In this document: positions 28,424 through 37,148 of the stretch, piece after piece
How positions within the stretch are numbered: position 1 is the stretch's first letter
Layout of the letters: each line of letters starts with the position of its first letter
NCBI GenBank assembly: GCA_016283575.1
Contig: JAEEND010000025.1
Coordinates: forward strand, 180,035-244,034
Length of the DNA stretch: 64,000 bases
Direction: 5' to 3'
From: Lachnospiraceae bacterium
Lineage (GTDB): Bacteria; Bacillota; Clostridia; Lachnospirales; Lachnospiraceae
Notes under the pieces: model-generated
What the model saw: the letters and a program-made list of their open reading frames with translations, nothing else
Told to the model about the DNA's origin: nothing
The model's database searches: none
Program-made: the position numbers and the translations under genes

Positions 28424-29773
28424 ATGAGTAGAATGTTTGGTACAGACGGAGTAAGAGGTGTAGCTAATGATGAGCTCACTCCCGAACTTGCCATGAAACT
28501 TGGACAGGCAGGTGCGTCTGTTCTTACGAGAGAGAATAAGCATAAGCCCACCATTATGGTTGGGTGCGATACAAGAATATCAGGCGACATGCTGGCTAAT
28601 GCCCTTATGGCTGGAGCCTGCTCCGTAGGCGCCAATATTGTTTATGTAGGTGTGCTTCCCACACCCGCTATTGCATATCTCACCAAGAAGTATAAGGTTG
28701 ATGCAGGCGTTGTGATTTCGGCATCCCATAATCCTGTAGAATTTAACGGGATCAAATTCTTTGATGGAAATGGTTTCAAACTTCCTGACAGCCTGGAGGA
28801 TGAAATTGAAGAACTTATAAAGAACAACATGCAGGGAATCAATTTCCCCATTGGCGCAGGTGTCGGCAAAATTAAATACCGTACTGACGCACGTGAAGAA
28901 TATATTAACCACTCCATAAAGGCCATCAGTGCAGACCTCTCTTCGCTTAAGATCGTGGTAGATACAGCTGAAGGCGCAGCTTATTACACATCAGTAGAAG
29001 CTTTAAAAGAACTGGGAGCTCATGTGATTCCGATTCATAACATGCCCGACGGAACCAACATTAATGCTAACTGTGGTTCCACTCATTTAGAAGAATTAAA
29101 GGCTCGAGTGGTATATGAGAAGGCTGATGTCGGACTTGCTTTTGATGGTGATGCTGACAGACTCCTGGCTGTCGATGAAAACGGTAAAGAAGTCAACGGT
29201 GATGAGATAATGGCTATTATCGGTAACTACATGAAGGAAAAGGGTACCCTTAAGAAGGACACCATCGTAGCTACCGTTATGAGTAACTTAGGTTTCTTCC
29301 AGATGGGTGAGCGAAACGGAATCAACATTCCTCAGACTAAAGTCGGCGACAGATATGTGCTTGAGCACATGAAGAAGATCGGAGCCAATCTGGGTGGAGA
29401 ACAGTCCGGACACATTATTTTCCTTGATGACAATACTACAGGAGATGGTCTCTTAAGTGCCCTTCATCTTTTGGAGGTAATGGTCGAAAAGAATAAGCCT
29501 CTTTCTGAACTTGCAAAAGTCATGGAGGTATTGCCCCAGGCTCTTTACGGAGCCAAGGTTCCCAACCATAAGAAAGAATCCTACATGGAATATCCGGAAA
29601 TCGCGGATGCCATCAAGGAGCTTGAAGCAAAATTCAAAGGCAAGGGCCGGGTTCTTATCCGTCCCAGCGGTACAGAACCCTTGGTACGTGTCATGATCGA
29701 AGGCAATGACAAAGAGCTTATTGACGCGGAAGCCAAGAAACTTGCTGAACTCATACAGGATGTAATGCTATAA
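28424..29773 (+). CDS. glmM: Phosphoglucosamine mutase GlmM
   Basis: The 449-residue enzyme converts glucosamine-6-phosphate to glucosamine-1-phosphate for UDP-GlcNAc and peptidoglycan synthesis. The phosphoserine loop ISASHNPVEFNG, the metal loop FDGDADR, the sugar loop GGEQSGH and the phosphate loop RPSGTEPLVRVM are all present. TAGGAG precedes the ATG. In Firmicutes GlmM also binds CdaA and inhibits it, so the operon joins cell-wall precursor supply with c-di-AMP output. Confidence 0.96.
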   Translation: MSRMFGTDGVRGVANDELTPELAMKLGQAGASVLTRENKHKPTIMVGCDTRISGDMLANALMAGACSVGANIVYVGVLPTPAIAYLTKKYKVDAGVVISASHNPVEFNGIKFFDGNGFKLPDSLEDEIEELIKNNMQGINFPIGAGVGKIKYRTDAREEYINHSIKAISADLSSLKIVVDTAEGAAYYTSVEALKELGAHVIPIHNMPDGTNINANCGSTHLEELKARVVYEKADVGLAFDGDADRLLAVDENGKEVNGDEIMAIIGNYMKEKGTLKKDTIVATVMSNLGFFQMGERNGINIPQTKVGDRYVLEHMKKIGANLGGEQSGHIIFLDDNTTGDGLLSALHLLEVMVEKNKPLSELAKVMEVLPQALYGAKVPNHKKESYMEYPEIADAIKELEAKFKGKGRVLIRPSGTEPLVRVMIEGNDKELIDAEAKKLAELIQDVML

Positions 29774-29790
29774 TTTTGGGGCTTTTTGCC

Positions 29791-29819
29791 TTGACACTAA
29801 AATAATAACTAAATATAAT
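29791..29819 (+). promoter_or_regulatory. Consensus housekeeping promoter for ileS
   Basis: TTGACA (29791-29796) and TATAAT (29814-29819) are exact sigma-A boxes with the ideal 17-base spacer, the strongest promoter seen in the window. The start would lie near 29826, just before the T-box leader. Confidence 0.85.
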
Positions 29820-29825
29820 AACCAT

Positions 29826-30066
29826 TAATAACGTTGACGAAGACAGTAGTATGACTTCCGAAGCCAAAGCGAGTCGGGGATGGTGAAAGCCCGATGCAGG
29901 TAGGTATCATATGAAAATCACTTCTGAGTTCCGCACTGAAACAGCAGTAGGTGTTGGCGGAATCCCGCCGTTATCCGGGAAAAGTATGAACCGAAAGGGA
30001 GTACTCTTAAAAAGGTGGTTAAACAAGACTTATTCAGGGCTTGTCCTTTTTAGGACAGGCCCTTGC
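29826..30066 (+). promoter_or_regulatory. T-box leader (isoleucine) controlling ileS
   Basis: This fills the 312-base gap between glmM and ileS. Stem I elements are clear: GAAGACAGTAGTATGACTTC, then AGCGAGTCGGGGATGGTG with AAAGCCCGATG (the AG-bulge and distal loop region). The specifier is an isoleucine ATC codon at 29917-29919, followed by the usual purine. The T-box bulge segment AAGGTGGTTAAAC (30012-30024) has TGG for pairing with the tRNA 3' end but departs from the usual TGGNACC. A terminator stem (GGGCTTGTCC with GGACAGGCCC, about 30037-30062) follows, with a poor T-run. Uncharged tRNA-Ile should stabilise the antiterminator and switch on ileS. Confidence 0.85.
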
Positions 30067-30085
30067 TACGTTTAAAGGAGGTTTT

Positions 30086-33000
30086 ATGTACAAACAGGTA
30101 TCCACAAACATGAACTTTGTCGATCGTGAAAAAGAAACGTTAAAGTTCTGGAAAGAAAATGATATTTTCGAAAAAAGTATGGAAAACAGAAAGGAAGGGC
30201 CCACATATACTTTCTATGATGGACCTCCTACAGCTAACGGTAAGCCCCATATCGGACACGTGCTAACCCGTGTAATCAAGGATATGATTCCCAGATACCG
30301 TACCATGAAGGGATATATGGTTCCCAGAAAAGCAGGATGGGATACGCACGGACTTCCCGTAGAACTTGAAGTTGAAAAGCTTCTCGGTATCGATGGCAAG
30401 GATCAGATTGAGGCATATGGACTTGATCCCTTTATCAGCAAGTGCAAGGAATCCGTATGGAAATATAAGGGTATGTGGGAAGACTTCTCGGGAACAGTCG
30501 GTTTCTGGGCAGACATGGATGAACCCTACGTAACATACCATGATGACTATATTGAATCCGAATGGTGGGCATTAAAAGAAATCTGGGATAAAAAGCTTTT
30601 ATACAAGGGCTTTAAGATTGTTCCCTACTGCCCTCGTTGCGGAACCCCTCTTTCTTCTCACGAAGTGGCTCAGGGATATAAGACCCTAAAAGAACGTACA
30701 GCTGTTGTTCGTTTTAAGATTAAGGGTGAAGATGCTTACTTCCTTGCATGGACCACCACACCTTGGACTCTTGCAAGTAATATCGCTCTCTGCGTTAATC
30801 CCGAAGAAACTTATGCTCGCGTTAAGGCTGCAGACGGTTATACATATATCATGGCACAGGCCCTTCTTGATAACGTCTTAAATGCTATTGAACGTCCTGA
30901 AGGAACACCTGCCTATGAGGTTCTTGAAACATGCACCGGTAAGGATCTTGAATACAAAGAATATGAGCCTCTATATAAATGCGCAGCAGACGCGGTTGAA
31001 AAGCAGCATAAGAAAGCTTTCTTTGTATACTGTGATGACTATGTAACCATGCAGGATGGTACCGGTATCGTACATATCGCTCCTGCATTCGGTGAAGACG
31101 ATGCTCGTGTAGGTCGTAAGTATGATGCTCCTTTTGTACAGATGGTTGATGACCATGGTGTCATGAAGCCTGAAACTCCCTTCGCAGGAATGCGCTGTAA
31201 GCCTACTCAGAAAGAAATTGAAGCGGGCGCAGTAAACTGTGACCCCGAAGTATTAAAAGAACTTTCCGAAAGAAAGCTTCTTTTCAGTGCTCCCAAGGTT
31301 GAACATGATTATCCGCACTGCTGGCGTTGCGGAACCCCTCTTTTGTACTATGCAAGAGAGTCCTGGTTCATCAAGATGACAGCTGTAAGAGACGATCTCG
31401 TACGTAACAATAAGACGGTTAACTGGATTCCTCCTACAATCGGTGAAGGAAGATTCGGTAACTGGCTTGAAAATATTCAGGACTGGGGTATCTCCCGTAA
31501 CCGTTACTGGGGCACACCTCTTAACATCTGGGAATGTGAAGATTGCGGACATCAGGAAGCAATCGGCTCCAGAAAGCAGCTTGAAGAAATGTCAGGAAAT
31601 CCTGCAGCTGCAACGGTTGAACTTCACAGACCTTATATCGATGAGATCACCTGCACCTGTCCTAAGTGCGGTAAGACCATGAAGCGTGTTCCCGAAGTTA
31701 TCGACTGCTGGTTTGACTCCGGCGCAATGCCCTTCGCACAGCATCACTATCCTTTTGAAAATAAAGACTTATTTGAAAAGCAGTTCCCTGCTCAGTTCAT
31801 TTCCGAAGCAGTGGACCAGACCAGAGGTTGGTTCTACTCCCTTATGGCAGAAAGCACCCTTCTTTTTAATAAGGCGCCTTATGAAAATGTAATAGTACTT
31901 GGCCTTGTACTTGATGAAAACGGTGAAAAGATGAGTAAGAGTAAAGGTAACGCAGTTGATCCTTTCGATGCTCTTTCAAAGTACGGTGCAGATGCCATCA
32001 GATGGTACTTCTACACCAATTCAGCTCCCTGGCTTCCCAATAAGTTCTCGGGAGACACCGTTGTGGAAGGCCAGAGAAAGTTTATGGGTACTCTTTGGAA
32101 CACCTACGCTTTCTTTGTACTTTATGCCAATATCGATAATTTCGATGCTACCAAATATACGCTTGATTACGATAAACTTCCCGTAATGGATAAGTGGCTT
32201 TTATCAAAGATGAACTCTATGGTTAAGGCTGTTGATACCAACCTTGAAAATTATCGTATTCCCGAAGCAGGACGTGCTCTTGATGAATTCGTTGATGATA
32301 TGAGTAACTGGTACGTACGTCGCTCACGTGAAAGATTCTGGGCTAAGGGTATGGAACAGGATAAGATCAATGCTTACATGACTCTTTATACTGCCCTTGT
32401 AACAGTTGCCAAGGCAGCAGCCCCCATGATTCCTTTCATGGCAGATGATATCTATCGTAACCTTGTATGTTCAATCGACGCATCCGCACCCATGAGCGTA
32501 CACCTTTGCGACTTCCCTGTTTGCGAAGATGCGCATGTAGATAAAGAACTTGAAAAGAACATGGATGCAGTACTTAAGACCGTAGTAATGGGTCGTGCTG
32601 CACGAAATGCATCCAATATCAAGAATCGTCAGCCTATTTCCAAGATGTTCGTAAAGGCTCCCTTCGAACTTTCCGAATTCTTCAAGGAGATCATTGAAGA
32701 CGAGTTGAATGTTAAAGATGTAGTATTTACCGATGATGTAAGAGAGTTCACTTCTTATACATTCAAGCCTCAGCTTAGAACCGTAGGACCTAAATACGGT
32801 AAGCAGCTTGGCGGTATCCAGAAATACTTAGGCGAGCTTGACGGCAACGCAGCTATGGACACATTAAAAGCTGAAGGCGCACTTACATTTGATGTAAACG
32901 GCACAGAAGTAAAGCTTACCGAAGAAGACCTTCTTATTGCCATTGCACAGAAAGAAGGCTATGTAACAGAAGCTGATAATGTAGTAACAGTAGTTCTTGA

Positions 33001-33277
33001 TACCAACCTTACCGAAGAACTTATCGAAGAAGGCTTCGTATACGAAGTAATCTCCAAGATCCAGACCATGCGTAAGGATTCCGGTTTTGAAGTTATGGAT
33101 AGAATTAAAGTATCTATTAACGGAAACGATAAGCTTTACGGAATCGTTGAAAAGAACAAGGAAGCTATCTGCGGAAAGGTTCTTGCAGATACTCTTACCA
33201 AGGATGTTTCATATGCAAACAGCAAGGAATGGAATGTAAATGGTGAAAACGTTGTCATTGCAGTGGAAAGAGTCTAA
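30086..33277 (+). CDS. ileS: Isoleucyl-tRNA synthetase
   Basis: The 1063-residue class Ia synthetase has HIGH at 55-58 (GKPHIGHV) and KMSKS at 615-619. It has a large CP1 editing domain with CPRCGTP and a second zinc-like CWRCGTP. The length exceeds 1000 residues and the insert pattern fits the long (type 2, eukaryote-like) form common in Clostridia. The ATG at 30086 follows AAAGGAGG; an earlier frame start lies inside the terminator and is discounted. It ends EWNVNGENVVIAVERV; a diverged copy of this tail ends the next gene. The gene is controlled by the upstream T-box. Confidence 0.96.
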   Translation: MYKQVSTNMNFVDREKETLKFWKENDIFEKSMENRKEGPTYTFYDGPPTANGKPHIGHVLTRVIKDMIPRYRTMKGYMVPRKAGWDTHGLPVELEVEKLLGIDGKDQIEAYGLDPFISKCKESVWKYKGMWEDFSGTVGFWADMDEPYVTYHDDYIESEWWALKEIWDKKLLYKGFKIVPYCPRCGTPLSSHEVAQGYKTLKERTAVVRFKIKGEDAYFLAWTTTPWTLASNIALCVNPEETYARVKAADGYTYIMAQALLDNVLNAIERPEGTPAYEVLETCTGKDLEYKEYEPLYKCAADAVEKQHKKAFFVYCDDYVTMQDGTGIVHIAPAFGEDDARVGRKYDAPFVQMVDDHGVMKPETPFAGMRCKPTQKEIEAGAVNCDPEVLKELSERKLLFSAPKVEHDYPHCWRCGTPLLYYARESWFIKMTAVRDDLVRNNKTVNWIPPTIGEGRFGNWLENIQDWGISRNRYWGTPLNIWECEDCGHQEAIGSRKQLEEMSGNPAAATVELHRPYIDEITCTCPKCGKTMKRVPEVIDCWFDSGAMPFAQHHYPFENKDLFEKQFPAQFISEAVDQTRGWFYSLMAESTLLFNKAPYENVIVLGLVLDENGEKMSKSKGNAVDPFDALSKYGADAIRWYFYTNSAPWLPNKFSGDTVVEGQRKFMGTLWNTYAFFVLYANIDNFDATKYTLDYDKLPVMDKWLLSKMNSMVKAVDTNLENYRIPEAGRALDEFVDDMSNWYVRRSRERFWAKGMEQDKINAYMTLYTALVTVAKAAAPMIPFMADDIYRNLVCSIDASAPMSVHLCDFPVCEDAHVDKELEKNMDAVLKTVVMGRAARNASNIKNRQPISKMFVKAPFELSEFFKEIIEDELNVKDVVFTDDVREFTSYTFKPQLRTVGPKYGKQLGGIQKYLGELDGNAAMDTLKAEGALTFDVNGTEVKLTEEDLLIAIAQKEGYVTEADNVVTVVLDTNLTEELIEEGFVYEVISKIQTMRKDSGFEVMDRIKVSINGNDKLYGIVEKNKEAICGKVLADTLTKDVSYANSKEWNVNGENVVIAVERV
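33227..33277 (+). repeat. ileS 3'-end segment, copy 1 (authentic C-terminus of IleS)
   Basis: These last 17 codons of ileS (EWNVNGENVVIAVERV plus stop) match the last 17 codons of the following membrane-protein gene at 34569-34619. Ten of 16 residues and 33 of 51 bases are identical, with conservative changes elsewhere. The two copies bracket the membrane-protein coding region. Confidence 0.7.
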
Positions 33278-34619
33278 GTCACGTAAATATCAGTTTATAT
33301 TTTTCGCTGTTGCCACCTTTATACTTCTGGTGGCACAAATATGGATCCATCCGGGAACGGATGATGATGCTTTATATCGTAGATTATATACGGAGACTCC
33401 CTTATGGGAGTTTCTCTGTTATCACTACGAGACCTGGTCATCCCGTCTGGTAGTTGAAGCGGTACTGTATCCTTTTGTGATGCTTTCCCCCTGGGTATGG
33501 CGGATAGTGAACATATTAATGATCTTGCTGCTTATTTGGAATGTGGGAGATATGTTTTCCATTAACGGGGAACGTATGTCGGCACAGATTATATTTTTTG
33601 CCTTAATGTGGGCGGTTCCTTTCTTTTCTCTTTACAGCGCGGGTTGGATCATCACCACGGCATTTTACCTTTGGACCCTGACACTCGGCCTTGTTTCCCT
33701 GCGTCCTCTCATGCATTTTTACAGAGACGAATCAAACAGTTTATGGGAAAAGCTTCTTTGCCCCGTTTGCTTAATCTATGCATCCAACATGGAGCTTATG
33801 GCGGCCATTATCTTAGGAACATACATCTGCTTTACTTTTTACTTCGCATATAAAAAGAAAAAAGCAGGTTTATACAATATATTTATGATAGTTTTGTCGG
33901 TCTCATCCGTGTGCTTCAGTCTTCTTTGTCCCGGGAACGATAACAGGAATCTTGAGGAAATAAGGAACTATTTCCCTGATTTTCCCGGCATGAGTATAAT
34001 GAGTAAGGCAGCAATGGGCTTTATAGAGACCGGCCATTATTATCTGGCAGGAGGTCATGAAAGAGTATGCCATGTGTTTTCTCTCATGTCTCTTGTTCTT
34101 TTACTTACATACCTTGCTTTAAACCATAAAAAACCGGTAACGGTTAAAAAAATATTTGGAATCTTAGTATCAATGGTTCCCTTTGTATCATATTTAAGTT
34201 TCGCATATTTCTTTGATTTTTTATTATATAAAGTCAATATTCCCAGATTCCGTAATCTCTTTGCAGTATTAAGCGCCAACAGACAGGTGGCCGGCCAGGG
34301 ATACTTTTCTGAACTTGAGGTGGCAGTGCAGATTGCGGTGTATATAGTCGTTCTTCTTTTGGTTGCGCTGACTGTTTACCTGATTCACGGTGCAAGCATG
34401 GAAACGCTGTTTCAATTGTTTATTCTTGCCATTGGCTTTGCGTCAAGGCTTATTATGGGCTTCTCACCCACTCTGTATGCGTCCGGAGACAGAACGGCAC
34501 TGTTCTGTTCTGCGGCAATGCTGATCGTAGCCATGAGGAACCTTCAGTTTTTAATAAAAGCTGTCAGAGAATGGAACGTTAACGACGAAAGTGTTACAAT
34601 AGGTGTTGAGAAAATTTAA
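33240..34619 (+). CDS. Polytopic membrane protein, DUF6056-like, with IleS-like C-terminal tail
   Basis: The 459-residue protein has about ten membrane segments. Early IHPGTDDDALYRRLY and TWSSRLVVEA, and late GFSPTLYASGDR, resemble the DUF6056-like protein at 13727-15220. The ATG at 33240 lies 38 bases inside ileS in another frame, with AAGGA upstream. The final 16 residues, EWNVNDESVTIGVEKI, repeat the C-terminus of IleS and are not expected of a membrane protein. This indicates that the gene was inserted at the ileS 3' end and now reads in frame into a second, diverged ileS tail. Function is unknown; a membrane glycosyltransferase-like role is possible. Confidence 0.65.
   Translation: MVKTLSLQWKESKSRKYQFIFFAVATFILLVAQIWIHPGTDDDALYRRLYTETPLWEFLCYHYETWSSRLVVEAVLYPFVMLSPWVWRIVNILMILLLIWNVGDMFSINGERMSAQIIFFALMWAVPFFSLYSAGWIITTAFYLWTLTLGLVSLRPLMHFYRDESNSLWEKLLCPVCLIYASNMELMAAIILGTYICFTFYFAYKKKKAGLYNIFMIVLSVSSVCFSLLCPGNDNRNLEEIRNYFPDFPGMSIMSKAAMGFIETGHYYLAGGHERVCHVFSLMSLVLLLTYLALNHKKPVTVKKIFGILVSMVPFVSYLSFAYFFDFLLYKVNIPRFRNLFAVLSANRQVAGQGYFSELEVAVQIAVYIVVLLLVALTVYLIHGASMETLFQLFILAIGFASRLIMGFSPTLYASGDRTALFCSAAMLIVAMRNLQFLIKAVREWNVNDESVTIGVEKI
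34569..34619 (+). repeat. ileS 3'-end segment, copy 2 (fused to membrane-protein gene)
   Basis: Codons EWNVNDESVTIGVEKI plus TAA, in frame with the membrane-protein gene, mirror the end of ileS at 33227-33277. The copy is followed by the inverted repeat at 34623-34653, which may be the original 3' boundary of ileS. Confidence 0.7.
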
Positions 34620-34622
34620 CCC

Positions 34623-34653
34623 TTAGGGCACTTCTTTTTCCGGAGTGCCCTAA
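34623..34653. terminator. Inverted repeat after the membrane-protein gene, weak terminator
   Basis: TTAGGGCACT pairs with AGTGCCCTAA (10 bp) around an 11-base loop. No T-run follows, so termination strength is doubtful. It lies directly after the second ileS tail copy and before glgP. Confidence 0.45.
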
Positions 34654-34673
34654 TAATCGTGAAAGGAAAGAGT

Positions 34674-37130
34674 ATGGCTGAAAGTATTGTATTTGACAAA
34701 GATCTTTTCAAAAGAAGTGTGGTTTACAACGTTAAAACTCTTTTTAGAAAAACCATAGAGGAGGCCACCGATCAGGAGGTTTTCCAGGCGGTTTCCTACG
34801 CGGTTAAAGACCAGATAATTGATTGCTGGATGAAATCCGGTAAAGCCTTTGAAGAGCAGGATGCAAAAACCGTTTACTATATGTCCATGGAATTCCTGAT
34901 GGGCAGAGCTCTCGGGAATAACCTGATCAACTTAAAGGCATATAAAGATGCAAGAGATGCCCTTGATGAACTGGGTGTAAATCTCGATGCCGTGGAAGAT
35001 GAAGAACCTGACGCAGCTCTCGGAAACGGTGGCTTAGGCCGACTTGCCGCATGTTTCCTTGATTCTCTTGCAACCCTCGGATACAGGGCATATGGCTGCG
35101 GTATCCGTTATAAATACGGTATGTTTAAACAGGAGATTAAAGATGGTTATCAGGTAGAAGTTCCCGATAACTGGCTTGAAAACGGTAATCCCTTTGAATT
35201 AAGACGTCCCGAACGTACCAAAGAAGTGCGTTTCGGCGGATATACAACCTTTGATACCGATGCCTTTGGACGACAGCATTATCATCTTGAAGGCTATCAG
35301 TCAGTCGAAGCAGTACCTTACGATCTTCCTGTACTTGGCTACGGAAACGGCATAGTTAACACATTAAGAATATGGGATGCCCGTCCAATGGAATGCTTCA
35401 AGTTAGATTCTTTTGACAAGGGCGATTATCAGAAAGCCGTTGAGCAGGAAAATCTGGCAAGAAATATTGTCGAGGTTCTTTATCCCAACGATAACCACTA
35501 TGCCGGAAAAGAATTAAGACTTAAGCAGCAGTACTTCTTTATATCGGCATCTGTTCAGGAAGCCTGCCAGAAGTATTTGCGCCATCACAAAGACATCACC
35601 AAGATGTACGAAAAGGTGGTATTCCAGCTTAATGATACCCATCCCACGGTTGCGATTCCCGAGCTTATGCGAATCCTTATGGATGATTATTTCTTAACCT
35701 GGGAAGAAGCATGGAATGTAACAACAAAGACCTGCGCGTATACAAACCACACCATTATGGAAGAAGCGCTGGAAAAATGGCCGGTTGACCTGTTCCAGAG
35801 ACTGCTTCCGAGAATCTATCAGATTGTTGAAGAAATAAACAGAAGATTCTTATTGGAAGTTGCGGAAAAGTATCCCGGAGACAGAGAAAAAGCAAAAAGA
35901 ATGTCCATAATAAGGGACGGACAGATAAGAATGGCCAACATGGCTATTATCGCAGGCTTCTCGGTTAACGGTGTAGCCCGACTTCATACGGAAATTCTTA
36001 AGAATCGTGAACTTCATGATTTCTACGAGATGTATCCTGAGAAGTTTAATAATAAAACAAACGGTATTACCCAGAGAAGATTCTTGTTACATGGAAATCC
36101 CTTACTTGCCGACTGGGTTACATCTAAGATCGGTGAAGGCTGGATCACGGACCTTTCAGAAATCGCAAAGCTTAAGCCTCTGGTAAATGATGATGCGGCA
36201 TTGGACGAATTCATGAAGATCAAGTATGAGAACAAGGTTCGTCTCGCCAAATACATAAAGAAATACAATAACATCGATGTGGATCCCAATTCCATCTTCG
36301 ATGTTCAGGTAAAGAGATTGCATGAATATAAGAGACAGTTACTTAACATTCTTCATATCATGTATCTTTATAACAAATTAAAGGATGATCCGGATGCTGA
36401 ATTCTATCCGAGAACCTTTATTTTCGGCGCTAAGGCGGCTGCAGGCTACAGAACCGCCAAGCAGACTATCAAGCTTATTAATTCCGTTGCTGATGTCATT
36501 AATAATGACGCGAGCATTAAGGGAAAGATAAAAGTAGTATTCATAGAGAATTATCGTGTATCAAACGCTGAGATGATATTTGCGGCAAGCGATATTTCCG
36601 AGCAGATTTCAACGGCAAGTAAAGAAGCCAGCGGTACCGGTAACATGAAATTTATGTTAAACGGCGCCATCACATTGGGTACTCTTGACGGTGCCAACGT
36701 TGAGATCGTGGAGGAAGTGGGCGAAGAAAACGCCATGATCTTCGGTTTAAAGGCTCAGGAGGTAATCGACTACGAAAAGAACGGCGGATACACACCTAGA
36801 GAGATCTATGCAAGCAATCCGGACCTTCAGAGAGTTTTGGATCAGCTGATCGACGGAACATATTGTGCCAATAAGGATGAATTCAGATCCATCTACAATT
36901 CACTTTTAAACACTTATGAAACGTCGGTGGCAGATAGATACTTTATTTTGAAAGACTTTGATTCCTATCGTGGAGCACACGAGATCATTGAGTACTGGTA
37001 CAGGGATAAAAAGAACTGGGCAAAGAAGGCGCTTATCAATACTGCGTCATCAGGAAAGTTCAGTTCTGACAGAACCATTCAGGAATATGTTGATGACTTG
37101 TGGCACCTTGATAAGGTAATCCTCAAATAA
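34674..37130 (+). CDS. glgP: Glycogen/starch/alpha-glucan phosphorylase
   Basis: The 818-residue enzyme releases glucose-1-phosphate from alpha-1,4-glucans. It has N-terminal YYMSMEFLMGRAL, the active-site ALGNGGLGRLAACFLDS, DTHPTVAIPELMRIL, RLHEYKRQLLNILH, and the PLP lysine K659 in EASGTGNMKFMLNGA. The length matches the family. The ATG at 34674 follows GTGAAAGGAAAGA; an upstream GTG would add five residues and lacks a ribosome site. No other glycogen gene is adjacent. Confidence 0.95.
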   Translation: MAESIVFDKDLFKRSVVYNVKTLFRKTIEEATDQEVFQAVSYAVKDQIIDCWMKSGKAFEEQDAKTVYYMSMEFLMGRALGNNLINLKAYKDARDALDELGVNLDAVEDEEPDAALGNGGLGRLAACFLDSLATLGYRAYGCGIRYKYGMFKQEIKDGYQVEVPDNWLENGNPFELRRPERTKEVRFGGYTTFDTDAFGRQHYHLEGYQSVEAVPYDLPVLGYGNGIVNTLRIWDARPMECFKLDSFDKGDYQKAVEQENLARNIVEVLYPNDNHYAGKELRLKQQYFFISASVQEACQKYLRHHKDITKMYEKVVFQLNDTHPTVAIPELMRILMDDYFLTWEEAWNVTTKTCAYTNHTIMEEALEKWPVDLFQRLLPRIYQIVEEINRRFLLEVAEKYPGDREKAKRMSIIRDGQIRMANMAIIAGFSVNGVARLHTEILKNRELHDFYEMYPEKFNNKTNGITQRRFLLHGNPLLADWVTSKIGEGWITDLSEIAKLKPLVNDDAALDEFMKIKYENKVRLAKYIKKYNNIDVDPNSIFDVQVKRLHEYKRQLLNILHIMYLYNKLKDDPDAEFYPRTFIFGAKAAAGYRTAKQTIKLINSVADVINNDASIKGKIKVVFIENYRVSNAEMIFAASDISEQISTASKEASGTGNMKFMLNGAITLGTLDGANVEIVEEVGEENAMIFGLKAQEVIDYEKNGGYTPREIYASNPDLQRVLDQLIDGTYCANKDEFRSIYNSLLNTYETSVADRYFILKDFDSYRGAHEIIEYWYRDKKNWAKKALINTASSGKFSSDRTIQEYVDDLWHLDKVILK

Positions 37131-37148
37131 ACTAAAGGGGTTTAATAA

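Noticed and set aside
30041..30085. Earlier TTG start for ileS
   Set aside because: It lies inside the T-box terminator stem; the ATG at 30086 follows AAAGGAGG.
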